The notes beneath the pieces are model-generated. The model saw only the letters and a list, made by a program, of their open reading frames with translations. It did no database searches and was not told where the DNA came from. Below are positions 36,581 through 48,538 of a stretch of 64,000 nucleotides of DNA, one piece after another. The stretch comes from Azolla caroliniana. Lineage: Eukaryota > Polypodiophyta. Position 1 is the stretch's first letter, and each line of letters begins with the position of its first letter. The position numbers and the translations under genes were made by a program. The stretch lies in NCBI GenBank assembly GCA_043228905.1, contig JBHGNT010000013.1, forward strand, positions 16,988,001 through 17,052,000. Direction: 5' to 3'.

Positions 36581-38254
36581 CTCTGTGTGTGTGTGTGTGT
36601 GTGTGTCTTCAGCTACACTAGGACACAGACGAGAGAGAGAGAGAGAGAGGTCGCCATTAAAGCTCGATCATATCATAATTTGAGTTAGTAATAATATAGG
36701 AGGTTTAGGTTTTAGGTCGACGGCGGGCGAGACAGTGAACTCTCTCTGTCTCTCTGTCTCTGTCTCTGTTTCTCTCTGTCTCAGAGAGGATGCAGAAGTA
36801 AGAAGAAGAAGAAGAAGAAGAAGGAGGAGGCGTATCATATCGTAATGGCGCGCTTGGCTCTGTGTATATACATTACATTACATACATGCATTAAATAAAT
36901 ATTTACTATCGATATAATTATTTTTTTGTAAAATCCTCTGTTTTTCACCTTCCTGCATCGATCTCTCTGCAAAAAGAAGCAAACGTCTCTCTCTCTCTCT
37001 CTCTCACTCTCTCTCTCCTCAGCTCAGGAGCACGGAGGAAGCAAAAAGCAGAAAGCAAAAAGCAGAAAGCAGAAAGCAGAAAGCAGAACGCAGAAAGCAG
37101 AAATGGCTAAAACAGAACAGCAAAACAACAAAATCCGATAGGAGAAGGATCTCCATCGCCGGGAGAGAAACAGAGACAGACAGAGACAGAGACAGAGAGA
37201 GAGACAGAGAGAAAGAGAGGATCTCTATGAGCTTTTTTTGTAACGCCTTTCCCTTTGCTTTTCTTTTTCCTTTTACCTCAACTAACTCTGGTCAATCGCC
37301 ATAGCTACCACTGCTCTCTCCCGCATGTGCAGCCCATTACTCTTTTGTAAACCTTTTACTTTCATTTCCTCAGAATATCTCTGCATACTTCTTTTACCAT
37401 TTTCTCTGTCTCTCTTTTTGTTGTCGTTGTTGTCGTTGTTGTCTGTCCTCTGTTTTCTGTGTCTCCTCTCCTCTATTTCTTTCCTCATTGCACGATCTCA
37501 TCGATGCCTACCAATAAATAATAAATCAGTAAGCTTGCTTTATTGTCTTCTCTTCTTTTATACTCTAATGCAACCACACAGAAAACGCAGATCTATCGTC
37601 TCTTCTTTACAGTCACATTCTGCAGATTACATCCTATTTGCAGCTTTCAGGGCGTAAACGTTGGGGGAAGGAGGGGCCACCATTACATTAGCTCTGTATT
37701 GGATGCCATTGTGCATAGATCAAATCTTGGTCTTTTCATCTCTTACATTTATCCATAGAGAATAGTCTATGCATTTCTAACCACAGAGCCAGTTACTGCA
37801 GACTTAACTCATGAATAGATCTCACCTCATTGTACAAACTCAGCTAATTTATACGCATTCATGTAGCTAATAACTGAGGTAAATAGGTTACGGAATTTAT
37901 TCCACAGCTAATTAGCCTCTCATTCTGTAAACCGGTTCTCACTTCATAATCTTTGGCATTCTGTGACATGCCCATGAAATCACTCCTCTTAGATCTTCTT
38001 TATATATCTGATATTAGCTTTCTTTTCAGGTGGGTCCTTCATCATGTTAAGCTGGGGATTAAACGGATGATGTGAGAGATCCAATGTGCGAGACCTTTCA
38101 ACTGCATTTCAGTATAGAAGAAGACTACGCCTAAAACAAATGGATTAGATCTTACAATTGCAGTCTTATAAAGAAGAAGATCATACATAGAAAACAGGTG
38201 GAGTGGATCTATCCGGAAATACATATATATACACACACACACACACACAGACGA
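36580..38254 (+). promoter_or_regulatory. Repeat-rich upstream region and leader of the WEB-family gene
   Basis: Dense simple repeats: (GT)n near 36583-36606, (GA)n at 36630-36648, (AAG)n near 36800-36823, (CT)n at 36987-37018, a 7-bp AGCAGAA minisatellite at 37039-37103, and GACAGA repeats at 37173-37215. A leader intron is likely, with a donor CA|GTAAGC at 37529 and an acceptor TTTTCAG at 38023-38029. An upstream ATG at 37103 opens a 12-codon frame (MAKTEQQNNKIR). A (CA)n run at 38231-38249 ends five bases before the start codon. Confidence 0.5.
37039..37103. repeat. 7-bp AGCAGAA/AGCAAAA minisatellite
   Basis: About nine head-to-tail units of agcagaa with a few variants (agcaaaa, cgcagaa). 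It lies in the probable 5' leader of the WEB-family gene and ends at an upstream ATG. Confidence 0.85.
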
Positions 38255-41200
38255 ATGGCGAGTAAGCTGTCTCCTGCTACCCCGAGGTCTAAACTTCAAA
38301 GAGGATCATCAGGGTTAGAGCCAGAGAGAACCCCTCCTTCGACAAAGAGTGTCGGTAGCATGTTTGGTGAGAATAGCCCTAAATCCTCATCAGATCGAAG
38401 GTCTCCACGCCCCATTCTCAATGCCGAGGTTTGTTAAAGTCACTTAGACATCTTCTCTGTATCGTCTCTATTGTATTGGTGTATTTGCCTTCATTTTTTG
38501 TGACCAAACAAATGATTTTATGAGAAGAGAAGAACATTTTTTATATTAAGCTTTGATCTCGTTCTCATTGAAATCGATCTCTTTGCAAACAATGTAGAAA
38601 AGAACCCCTCTGAGTAGAGGAGCGGAGCTGCACCAAGTGCAAGAAGAGCTTGCCAAGACGAAAGAGCAAATGGCTTTAATGGAAAAATCTAAGGCCAATG
38701 TGCTTCAAGACTTAGCTCGATCAAAGAGACAAATTGAAGATTTGTCTGCAAAACTACAAGAAGTGAATGAAGTGTCGAAGTCTGATAAATTAAGAGCTGA
38801 GGAGATAGAGCATGTGAGCTTCAAAGCAGTTGAAGATTGGCAAACAGAGCTACAAAGCATGAAAGAAAGGTATGACATAGCTATGCAAGATTTGCATGCC
38901 AACAAGCAAGCTATGGAGAGCTTGAAACATGAGCTTAATGTTTGCATTGAGGCTAAAGATGAAGCTGTGAGATTGGCTGGAGAGGCCATGAATGCAGCCG
39001 AATTGACAGCCAAAAGAGTGGAGGAGCTTTCGGCTGAGTTGTTAGCTTCTCGAGGTTCGATTATATCCGAGAATGGATTGTCGAAAATGGATGATTTGAT
39101 GCATGATCTCTCATGTGATGCTCGAGATATTCATTCTTTGGAAAGTGATTCGATTCTACTTGATATTAATGATACTGATCTGCACAGATCGGATCAGGAA
39201 ACTGTCCTGGAAAGTTCTGATGCATATAAAAAAGTTGAGATGCAGTTGAAGGATGCAAAAGCAACCATCCAAGATCTAGCACTAGAGCTTGATTCTGTGA
39301 AAGGTGAATGCACCTCCTCTAGTGCTAAATTGAAGAATGCTATTGAGGAAGTTTCAGTGGCAAGATCTGAGGCAGAGACGTTGAAACATGAGCTTGCCAA
39401 AGCTCAAGCTTTTGAATCAGAGCTCAAAGATGCAAAATCTGCTTTAGAAAAGAAGCAGATTGAACTTGATGAGGCGAAATCCCCTCTCACAAAAGTAGTA
39501 GAAGACTCTGGTATTTTACAATCTGAACTAGCTATCCTGAAAAAGGAACTTGATTTAGCTCAAAGCTTTGAAGCTCAACTCAAGGACACAAATTCTACCT
39601 TAGAAAAGCTTCAGTCTGAGCTTTTGGCTTCAAGAGAATTGGAAAATAGCTCTCAATCTCGAATCCATGAGCTAACTTCAATGTTAGTATGCCTTCAAAC
39701 CGAACTTTCTAGTTCTAATGAAGCTGAGAAAGAATCTAAATTGCAACTTATAGACATGAGGGCTATGATGAAGAAGATGAAGGAGGAACTTGAAGCAGTC
39801 GAAGATGCAGAGGAACATGCCCTTAAAGCAGTTCAAAATGGTCATGATCCTAGCTATGGTACTACCAATGGCGATGTAGAGGAAGCTAAGAGAACTGAAT
39901 CTACAGCTGTTGCTTCATTAGCCTTTCAGCTTGAGGAAGCACAGGAAAACCTGGTAAGGATGGCTTCTCAACTTGAGGAAACCAAAAAGAACTTGGTTGA
40001 GGTAACTTCTCAACTTGAGGAAAGACAGAGTAACTTTATCAAGGTGACTTCTCAACTTGAGGAAACACAGGAGAACTTTGTCAAGGTGACTTCTCAGCTT
40101 GAGGAACTACAGAAGAATGTTGTCATTGAATCACAAGAGAATTTGATCAAGGAATTGCGTGAGAAGTTGGTCAAGGTGACCTCTGAACTTGAGGAAACAC
40201 AGGAGAACTTGGTCAAGGTGACTTCTGAGCTCGAGGAAAAACAGAGTGATTTGGTCAAAGTGGCCAGTCAACTTGAGGAAAAACAGGAAGACTTGGTCAA
40301 AATGAGTTCTCAGTTGGAGGGATCACAGGAAAACTTGGTCAAGGTGACTTCTCAACTTGAGGGAACACAGAGAGACTTGATCAAAGTGACTGCTCAGTTT
40401 GAGAGAACAGAGGAGAGCTTGCTTGAGGTAACTTCTCAGCTTGAGCAAAAACAAGGGGATTTGGTGAAGGTGACTGGTCATCTTGAGGGAGCACAGGAGA
40501 ACTTGATGAAGGTGACTTCTCAACTTGAGGAAACAAAGGACAACTTGGTCAAGGTGAGGCAAGAGGGGGCAGGTCTTGTCTCACACGCGGAGTCACTCCA
40601 AGCGAATTTAGAGAGAAACCAACAGCAACTCACAGTTTTGAAAGAGAATGAAACTTGTTTGAAATTGGAGCTTGAAACTTTGACTCTCGAGCTCAGGAAG
40701 GTAACAGAGAGTAAACAAACCGAAGTAGATGATTTGAAAGTTAAATTAGTAGGGCTTGCTTCGGCTATGGCATCCTTGGAAGCGGAATGTGAAAGACAGA
40801 AAATAGATCTCCTTTCATTTGCAGAAAAAGAGTCAATAGCATCTACAAAGACTGCTGAACTTATGGCAGATCTCGAAATCACCCGAAAAGAGGTAGCAGA
40901 GCTTGAAAGAAATGAGTCAATATCAGCAGCAAAGCGGAGTGAACTAGAAGTGGAATTGAAAAATAGCGTCAATGAGCTCTCCATTACTAAAGGGAGAGAG
41001 CTTGAGCTACTCGCTCAGGTCCAAATTCTGTCCACTGAGTTAGGAACAAGCCAAACAGAGGCGAAAACTAGTAAAATAGAGCTTTTGGCAGTGAAGGAAA
41101 GAGAGAGAGAGATGGATTCCAAGATTACTGTGTTGAAGGAGGAGCTACATAACTGTCAGCAAGAGCTTTCAGAGGTGAGAGAAAGAGAAGCGAAGATGAG

Positions 41201-42926
41201 CCGTAGAGTGGATGTTATGGCTACTGAACTTGAGAGCAGTCGTAAAGAACTCTCAAATGCTGAGGAAAAACAGTTGATTACAGACTCTAGAGTTACTGCA
41301 TTGCTAGAAGAGCTTGAAGGCAAAGGATGGGAAGCTTTGGAAGTGAGAAATAGAGCTGATTCAGCAGAAGCAAAAGTTGCTGCCTTGTCGTTAGATCTAG
41401 AGAAAGCTCAGTCTCAACTGATAGAGGTAAAAGAAAGAGAGTCTAGTATGAGTGATAAAGCTTCAGCTTTAAGTATCACTGTAGCTTCACTGGTGAAATC
41501 CAACGAAGAAAAAGCTCTTGAGCTTGAGGAGAGAGTAGTAGCTTCAAAATCAGAGGTCGTTCAACTAAATGCTGAGCTGGAAAGGGTTCAAACACAGCTT
41601 GAAGAAGCCATGGCTATTGCTAAACAAGTAAAGGAAGAAGCAGACACTCTTAGAGCTTCCTTAGAGTTAACAATTGCCGAGAGAGACCATGCGAAAATGA
41701 AAGAAGAGGAGGTGAATGCTCGGAATAAGGAAGATGTGGTATCTGCATGTGCTGAAGCTGAAACTGCAAGAGAGGAAGCTCGTAAAGCGATGGAAAAATC
41801 TCATTTGAGCGATTTAGAGGTTCATAGAAGAACAGAGGAAGTAAGAGCTTTGAAAGAAAGTCTGCAATTGGCTGAAAATGCAATGGAAACAATCAGAGAG
41901 GCACTGAAGACCGCTCAATTAGAGGGAGAAAGGAAGGGTGAAGAATTGGAGAAGGAAAGAAGAGAAGCTGAGGAGGCTAGAAAGCAAGTAGATGTTTTGA
42001 AAGTAGAAATGGCCAATGAGAAGGAGCAAGCTATAGTCGCAGCCAATGAAACTCGGGTGGCTCTGAAGGAGGTTGAAAAACTTAAGGAAGAAGTGAGTAG
42101 AATCAAAATCGATGAAGAAGAGGCCATTGGTGCCTGTAAAGCTACACAAGATAAACTTCAAGATGCATTGCTAGAGCTTGCAACGCTAAAACTTGGTACT
42201 ACGCCAATACAAGATGATTCAAGTAAGCAGCAAAAACTAGAGTTATTAGATGATCTCAAGAGAAAGCTGCGTGAGGCTGAAGAAGCATTAGCCAAATCTG
42301 AAGAAGCATTAACCAAGTCTGAAGCATCAAATTCAAGCGCCGAGAGACTGCAAAGAGAGATAGAGGCCTTAAAATTGGATAAGGAAGCTAGTGACCGATC
42401 TCTAATTGAGGTGCATCAGCTTCTTGCTGAAACTGAGAAGGCTAAAGCAAACATGGAAGCAGAGATACAAAGGCTCCTAGATGATAGCAAGCAATGGCAA
42501 ATGGCAAAAGATGCTGTAGACATTGACATGGTCCAGGTGCCCATTTCCGAGTGCCGAGAAGACAAACCTCAACCGGATTGTGTGGAAGAGGTAGTTGATA
42601 TAACCACAATATCTTCGTCTAATGGTGACCACCATACTGGGGACATGGTGAATGGTAATTCGCCCTCTGCAAGTGCTATTATGGAGGGCATAGAGACTAA
42701 AGATGATGATAAACTGGATATAAGAAGACTAGAACTTGCAAGCTCATCATTGAAGAAGGAAGACGTGGTTGAGAGGGATCAATATGGACATGGTAAAGAT
42801 GAAATGGCCTCTTCTCAAGAGGACCTAGCCTCTAATACCTCCTTGCCCATCAAGAAGAAGAAGAAGACTCTGTTTCTTAGGCTTGGCACCCTCTTGGAGA
42901 AAAAGAAGCATTCTCAGACTCCTTGA
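38255..42926 (+). CDS. WEB-family (PF05701-like) long coiled-coil protein
   Basis: Two coding exons, 38255-38428 and 38598-42926 (GT-AG, phase 0), give 1500 aa. The N-terminus is short and basic, with Ser/Pro motifs (SPATPRSK, DRRSPRP), as in Arabidopsis WEB proteins such as At3g02930 and At5g16730. Near residues 120-200 the segment with KAVEDWQTEL and EAKDEAVRLAGEAMNAAE matches that family. Almost everything from about 70 to 1380 is predicted coiled coil from its heptad pattern and lack of Pro. Residues 502-712 hold a tandem array of 14-residue repeats. The C-terminus ends in a Lys-rich KKKKKTLF...GTLLEKKK tail, typical of the family. WEB1 acts with PMI2 in light-induced chloroplast movement; a similar role here is only inferred. 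The protein is markedly longer than the roughly 800-residue Arabidopsis relatives. Confidence 0.88.
39927..40557 (+). repeat. Coding minisatellite: about fourteen 42-bp units
   Basis: In the large exon of the WEB-family gene a 42-bp unit encodes variants of QLEETQENLVKVTS. Fourteen units can be counted; the fifth is disrupted by about 16 extra residues near 40120-40175. Units differ by several substitutions, mostly conservative, and the length is always a multiple of three. Each unit is exactly two heptads, so gain or loss of a unit keeps the coiled-coil phase. Confidence 0.92.
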
Positions 42927-42933
42927 ACTTTTA

Positions 42934-43015
42934 CCCTAAACCCGAACCCTACAATTTTAAACCCAAACCCTAAATTTGAACCCTGAATCCCAATCCTAAT
43001 CCTAAAGCCCTAACT
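42934..43015. repeat. Degenerate telomere-like (CCCTAAA) repeats
   Basis: Directly after the WEB stop codon a run of accctaaac, gaaccctac, aaccctaaa, gaaccctga, tcctaatcctaaagccctaac units resembles plant telomere repeats with mismatches. It may be a small interstitial telomere-like array within the 3' UTR. Confidence 0.6.
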
Positions 43016-46000
43016 CTACAATCCTGAAAAATCGATGTTGCAACTTTTTTTGAGATGCCATTCATATAGCGCATGGATGAACAAACAGAAAACTTGTATG
43101 CAGTATTATTTCATGCTTTACTAAATGTGCTTCATAGCTATGGTGACAAGGAGTACATACGTATATACTTATATATGTATGTATGCATGTATATTTATTT
43201 ATTTTTGCTATCTTTATTTTCCATTGATTTTTTAGAGTTGTGTTTTTTCTGAGTTTGCAAATGCACTCTAAGGTAAGCACAACATCAGTCTCCATGGAAG
43301 TGTAATTGAGTTGTGAAGTTTCTCACTGCATAAATTAGATTTGTTTAATAAGGCCCAAAAAACTTTGACAATACCTGACTCTATACTAGTGCTTGAATGG
43401 GGTCGTTGAATGGTGTTTCAGGAAATGAAGAAAAATCTCTACCCTAGGGTGCTTGGGTAAATTAATTGAAACTCAAATAAGGACTATGTCGAATTGAGGT
43501 ACTAAAACTGTTTTTGTCAACATGATGGGATGCATCTTTCTGTGATGCTTATTGACAGAATATGGCATTTGGGGTTCACTCTGATTTTAGAATGCCTACT
43601 AATGGAACAATTATTTCCCAACGATAGGCGGACTTTTGACAAGGTGGAGTGGTTGTACTCTAGACTGAAGTATTTAGTTAAGCTGCCAGCTAGAAACTGT
43701 AAAGAAGGAATACCTTACCATTGATTTTACTTCACAATATTTGTTTAATCATGATTCAGTCAATAGTCTCGAGACATGTTTGTTTGATGATTTGAAGGGG
43801 GCGAAGAAACTCTCTTTCTCTTTGGTTGCATTTGCTTTAAATGCAATAGTTTGTGTGAAACTTGTTGCCACTTCAACTTAAGGGGTGGTCACAGCCAAGT
43901 GGAGCAATGCAATGGATTCCGGATCCATCATACACAAGTTCAATCAAGAAATGGTCTGAAAATCCATAATTGCTCATGAAATGGAATAGTTTAATAGAGG
44001 AAGACATGACATAAATTTATTAAACATTTATGTTAATATGGGTATAGAACATTGTGGGTGAATCTCTCCTCTTTAACAATGGGTCATTCTAAGATGGGAA
44101 TCCCAAAATCATCACTTGGTTCTCATGTTATCCTTGGTGACCATAAGCCAATGGCTAGGTCGGTGGCTTCACAACTAATTTTTGGAAGGAAGATGCTCCA
44201 TTGGTGACAACGGAATTGTTAATTGATTTCAAATGTTTTCTATTAAAGTATGAAGATTGGCATGAGACAATATTTCGATTGACTTCAACACTTTTACATA
44301 AAGGTATTACAATGATGTAGGTGTGACTCTTTATAACAAACCTTTAGATCTCCAATTGTCTATAAAAAAAAAGACATTATGTGCAACACGCAACTTCTAA
44401 TGTGTTGCTACCCTTTTTTAGTTTACAATTTTTTTGCATGGTTGTCAAGTTACAAATATATCTAGTATAGCAATATGCATACAAAGTGATACTCGACTCA
44501 TAATGTTTGTAGGTTCTTGATGAGAGATGCAAAGACATTACATATATAGCATGTTGCATAACTATGATAGTATGTCTTATTTGCAAAGGTATCAAAGGAA
44601 TGTTCATATAGGTAACATGTTCACTTTGTTGGAAAACACGAGTATCTAGTTACATTTAGCATACAATCCAATTAAGTAAAAACGCAATTGTTTTTTTGGC
44701 TTCAAAGATAACTTTTATTGCAAATATTCAAATTAAGCTCCTGAGAGTAATAGATTTATGTCGTAAATGTTAGAGTGATAGTAGTAACAAGACATTCCAC
44801 ACTAAAGCACAATGTGGGAGCATTTCCCATCACATCCATGAGTTGAATCTAAAGTGTTGGATCTTCTGATAAGTAAAAGAATGGCTTCCACTTTCTAAAG
44901 CCCAAGGGTTAGAAATGATTATAGTGTTTCTATGTTATGTGTGTTCACTCATGACTAGTGGAGGACAATCAAAACAATTTTTGTGTTTGTGAATAAAGCT
45001 TTTGAGCTTCAATGCATGAATGTAGCGCATCACTCCATTGTAAATTCTACTTGTCATCTAGTGATTCGTACACCATCCATGATGTCTACGATGAGTTTTA
45101 GGACTATTTTGAGCAACAATAGACAAGCGTGGGCATTTATTGATTTTGCATGGACTACATTTAGTTAATGTAAGAATTACACGCGTATATCAAAATGCTC
45201 ATGGGGAGAGACCATTCGTAAGCTTTGTTATTCTATTATTTATATTGTCAATCTACCTAGCACCTACCTAGAAAAAGGACATTCATAAGAGACGAAATTA
45301 TGTCAATAATTTATCTTAGTTGTTCCTAAACCATATCGTCGAGAGAGGTAGCATTGAACTTTGCCTTTGGTTATTATATTATGTAAAAGTGTCATTACAT
45401 TGTGCATCATCATTTGGACAAAAGAAGTCTTCCTATGGGCATAAAGGAATGCCCATCGAAATTGTATTGTAAAGAGGCATCAAATATCAATATTTCATAT
45501 ATGACTTCCTGTATTTGAAACATTTGTTGCATATCATATATAATGACCTATAAATACAAAAAAATGTTATGGATCCTTTCTTATCTAGTCCTTTCAGAAA
45601 ACTACACAGAGAAACACCTTGACTTCCTATAAGCTATTGTCGTGGCTTTAGGTTGTTAATAAACAGATGTTAATGTTTTTGCTCAACACAAAATCTCAAG
45701 ACATACAATGATTTATTATTTGTAGGTTCTACTCATGTAATGTGTAAAGTGAACACTCCAACGCATTAGTGAAGTTGTAGGAGAGAGAGACAATTGTAGC
45801 ATATTTACTTATTTTGTATTTATTTCTTGTTTGTCGTATTGGTATTTATGAGTCTATTGTTTTGACCAATTATCTTACAATTATGATTTAGGGATTTAAC
45901 GAGTGAGGGTAGATTCACTGCGATACAATGTATTGAAATTATTCAATGGCTAGTATTTAGTTGTTGTCTATCAAACTAAAACGTGTCTTATCCCTCTTGT

Positions 46001-46469
46001 ACATGTAAGCTATGCAAGTAGTCATTGTAGTATTAGTTGAATTTGGTCCCAATCAATAGTCAAAATGGTTAGTTCAAAGGCAAGAGGTTGATCGTTATGA
46101 TACAATAAGTTGTTTGTAACAACCACTTGACTACTCAATATATTATTGGCACACAAAAGATACAAAAAAATTGTACATAGGTCTCCATCGTTTGTCCATA
46201 TCACCAAATGAGTTCAATTGAGATAATAGATGGGTCAACAACTACCACCATTATAATTTGTAGCTATTCTTTACAATGTATTGACGTTTCAATAATTTAA
46301 CAAGCTCATTCTAATGCGTGTTTACAATAAAACATATGATCCTTGTTCCATTCAAACATGCAACTCTTTTTGTTTGGTTGTATACCCAAAGTTCCTCACA
46401 TGCTGTCACATTTACATGAGCAACTAGGAGCTAAGTCTAGACATGCATGCATGAGAGAGTTTTGGGTAG
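43016..46469. other. Intergenic AT-rich region
   Basis: No supported gene. The only recognised item is a dispersed repeat at about 46141-46240 (listed separately). Short frames here have no recognisable domain. Confidence 0.5.
46141..46240 (-). repeat. Dispersed repeat, inverted copy of the unit at 48891-49378
   Basis: Read on the minus strand this segment matches the duplicated unit upstream of PWP1: it contains catctattatctca, tcatttggtgatatggacaaa, atggag-cctatgtacac and gtgtgcca in the same order over about 100 bp. It sits on the other side of the chromovirus and in the opposite orientation. Confidence 0.75.
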
Positions 46470-46910
46470 TGTTAGAGCTAGCTACTAATGTAAGCATATG
46501 ATAAAGATAATATAGATAGAAAAATAAGAGAGGAGAGAGAAAGAAGGTTGTCGATCCACCTGACCACCCCTGAGCGAAGGGATCGAGACGGACTCGAGCC
46601 TCGATCAACGTCCCATACCACTGTCGTGGTGTCGAGTTGTACCTGGTGTTGACGCGCTCACTACAAAGAGTTGACCCACCACAAGGATGGAGTCTCGACG
46701 TAGTCGATAAGGTATCAAATGAGGGTAGCTAGGCCTCGTATTTATAGCCAAACCTAAGGCCCCCAAGCAAGTTCACACTTGGCCTAATGGGTTGTCCCAA
46801 TCCCAAGGATTAAAAGTAATCCTTCCTTTCTTTACACTCTTGTTTAACCCTCACATTCTATCCACATGTATAGAATACTATGGTCAAATTATATGGTCAT
46901 ACCCATAACA
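46470..46910 (-). mobile_element. 3' LTR of the chromovirus fragment
   Basis: On the minus strand it begins TGTTATGGGTATGACC and ends CTCTAACA, 441 bp, with the TG...CA ends usual for LTRs. A polypurine tract AAAGAGGGGGAG (46924-46913) lies two bases before it, which fixes the 3' LTR and the orientation. It aligns with the solo LTR along its whole length. Confidence 0.87.
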
Positions 46911-46924
46911 TACTCCCCCTCTTT

Positions 46925-48302
46925 AAAACATTGCACTTTTGCAATGGAAAGTTAGGGAAGTTAGTTCTAAGAGTATTTTCACATTCCCATGTGGCATCTT
47001 TAATAGACTTATCCATCCATTTAATTTTAAATTCTCAAATTATTTTATAACGTAAATGTTTTGTTTTAACATCGAGAATTCTTTATGGTACATGTGGTTT
47101 AGAAGATAATTCTTCAGAAGTAAGCAAAGTTATAGTTGTAATTGCATTGTCTCTAGAACCAACAAGTTCTTTTAGACGACTAACATGAAAAACTGGATGG
47201 ATTTCAATGCCATTGGGAAGAGCGAGGCGATAGGTTGATGAACCAATGCGTTTGAGATTGTAAAAGGTCCACAAAACCAAGGGGCTAACTTAGCGCACTT
47301 ACCCGTAGACAATGTCTTAGAATTGTGAGGTACACGTAAAAATACCTTCTGTCTAGGGTTGAATACATGATGTTGCCTATTATGATCGGCATAAAAATGC
47401 GCTCTATCTTGAGCTGTTTTTATATTATCTCGTGCAATATGCAACATATCTTGCATATCTCGAAGAAAGTTTTGCGTACTTTGCAACTCATCATGATGTA
47501 TATTAACATTAATCGGGGCTTGTGGCTGAAAACCATACATCAACATAAAAGGACTATATCGCGTCGATGTATGCTTGGAGCTGTTATAAGCAAACTCCAA
47601 AATTGGGAGATAACATTCCCATTTTGTTGGTTTTGCACCAACGTATGCTTGAAGCATGTCCTCAATCATTTGATTTACTCGTTCTATTTGTCCATCAGAT
47701 TGAGGATGATCCGTGGAGCTCATGCTCAATGTAGTTTCTAACTTCTTAAAGACTTGCGTCCAAAAGTCGTTAGTAAACTTTAGATCTCGATCACTCATGG
47801 TATCCATCGGTAACCCATAAAAATGAAATAACTCATCAATGAATTGGTAAACCAATTCAGGAGCTATTATTGTGGTTTTCGTAGCAATGAACCTAGCCAT
47901 TTTAGTTAGTCTATCAAACACAACCTAGATGGCATCATGACCATTTTGGGTGTGAGGAAGGCTAACAATAAAATCCACGGAATCTATACTATCCCACTTA
48001 TTGTTGGGAAATTCTAAGGGTTGTAAAAGTCTGGCGGCTTTAAGTCGCTTGACTTTGTTAACCTGACACTGGTGATATTTTGTCACATAGTTATGTATGT
48101 CATGACACATCTTAGGCCAATAGAATTGAGTGGAGATGAGAACGAGTGTAGGATGTATTCCAGGGTGCCTTGTTGAGGGTGCATCATGGCACTGAAAGAG
48201 AATTCTCTTTTTGACCTCAGGCAAATCTGGAATACAAACCTTCCCATTACAGTAGATCAGGCCGTTTGCAATGTGGAAGGGTAGTGAGCGCGTCAGTACC
48301 AA
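46925..48302 (-). pseudogene. Chromovirus pol remnant: integrase plus chromodomain
   Basis: Read from 48302 downward: a zinc-binding HHCC segment (HPGIHPT ... YHQCQVNK), then the integrase core with DRDLKFTNDFW, TDHPQSDGQIERVNQ, the GPF/Y-type segment with GPFTI, and a HPVFHVSRLKEL segment. Breaks are visible: a TAG stop at 47925-47927, a one-base frameshift near 47254-47258, and stops at 47083-47085 and 47035-47037. Between and after the last two, the frame still resembles a chromodomain (KIKWMDKSIKDATWECE), which places the element among chromoviruses. It cannot encode a working protein. Confidence 0.87.
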
Positions 48303-48308
48303 GTACGA

Positions 48309-48538
48309 CTAGATGTAGTCGATAAGGTATCAAATGAGGGTAGCTAGGCCTCATATTTATAGCCAGACCTAAGCCCCCCCCAGGCAAGTTCACACTTGGC
48401 CTAAGTTGTCCCAATCCCAAGGATTAAAAGTAATCCTTCCCTTCTTTACACTCTCATTTGACCCTCACACTCTATCCACGTGTATAGAATACTACGATAA
48501 AACTTACCACGGGATATTATATGGTCATGCTTGTAACA
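48309..48538 (-). mobile_element. Truncated 5' LTR of the chromovirus fragment
   Basis: About 230 bp match the first half of the 3' LTR, from TGTTACAAGCATGACC at 48538 to the ccttatcgactac segment near 48312. The second half of the LTR is missing and the next bases read straight into integrase. The deletion endpoint therefore lies within the LTR. Confidence 0.82.

Larger units (their letters stand above)
46470..48538 (-). mobile_element. Internally deleted Ty3/gypsy chromovirus fragment
   Basis: On the minus strand the order is: truncated 5' LTR (48538 to about 48309), integrase with a decayed chromodomain (about 48302-46925), polypurine tract (46924-46913), and 3' LTR (46910-46470). Flanking 5-bp sequences read ctact and ctacc, a target duplication with one mismatch. 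Primer-binding site, gag, protease, reverse transcriptase and RNase H are absent; one deletion joins the LTR directly to pol. The integrase frame carries a stop and a frameshift, so the element is dead. The LTRs match the solo LTR at 15265-15730, which makes this the second member of the family in the window. Confidence 0.88.

Noticed and set aside
40323-40984. Minus-strand frames antisense to the WEB repeat region
   Set aside because: They are shadows of the 42-bp coding repeats; the plus-strand frame is continuous over 4.3 kb with family features at both ends.
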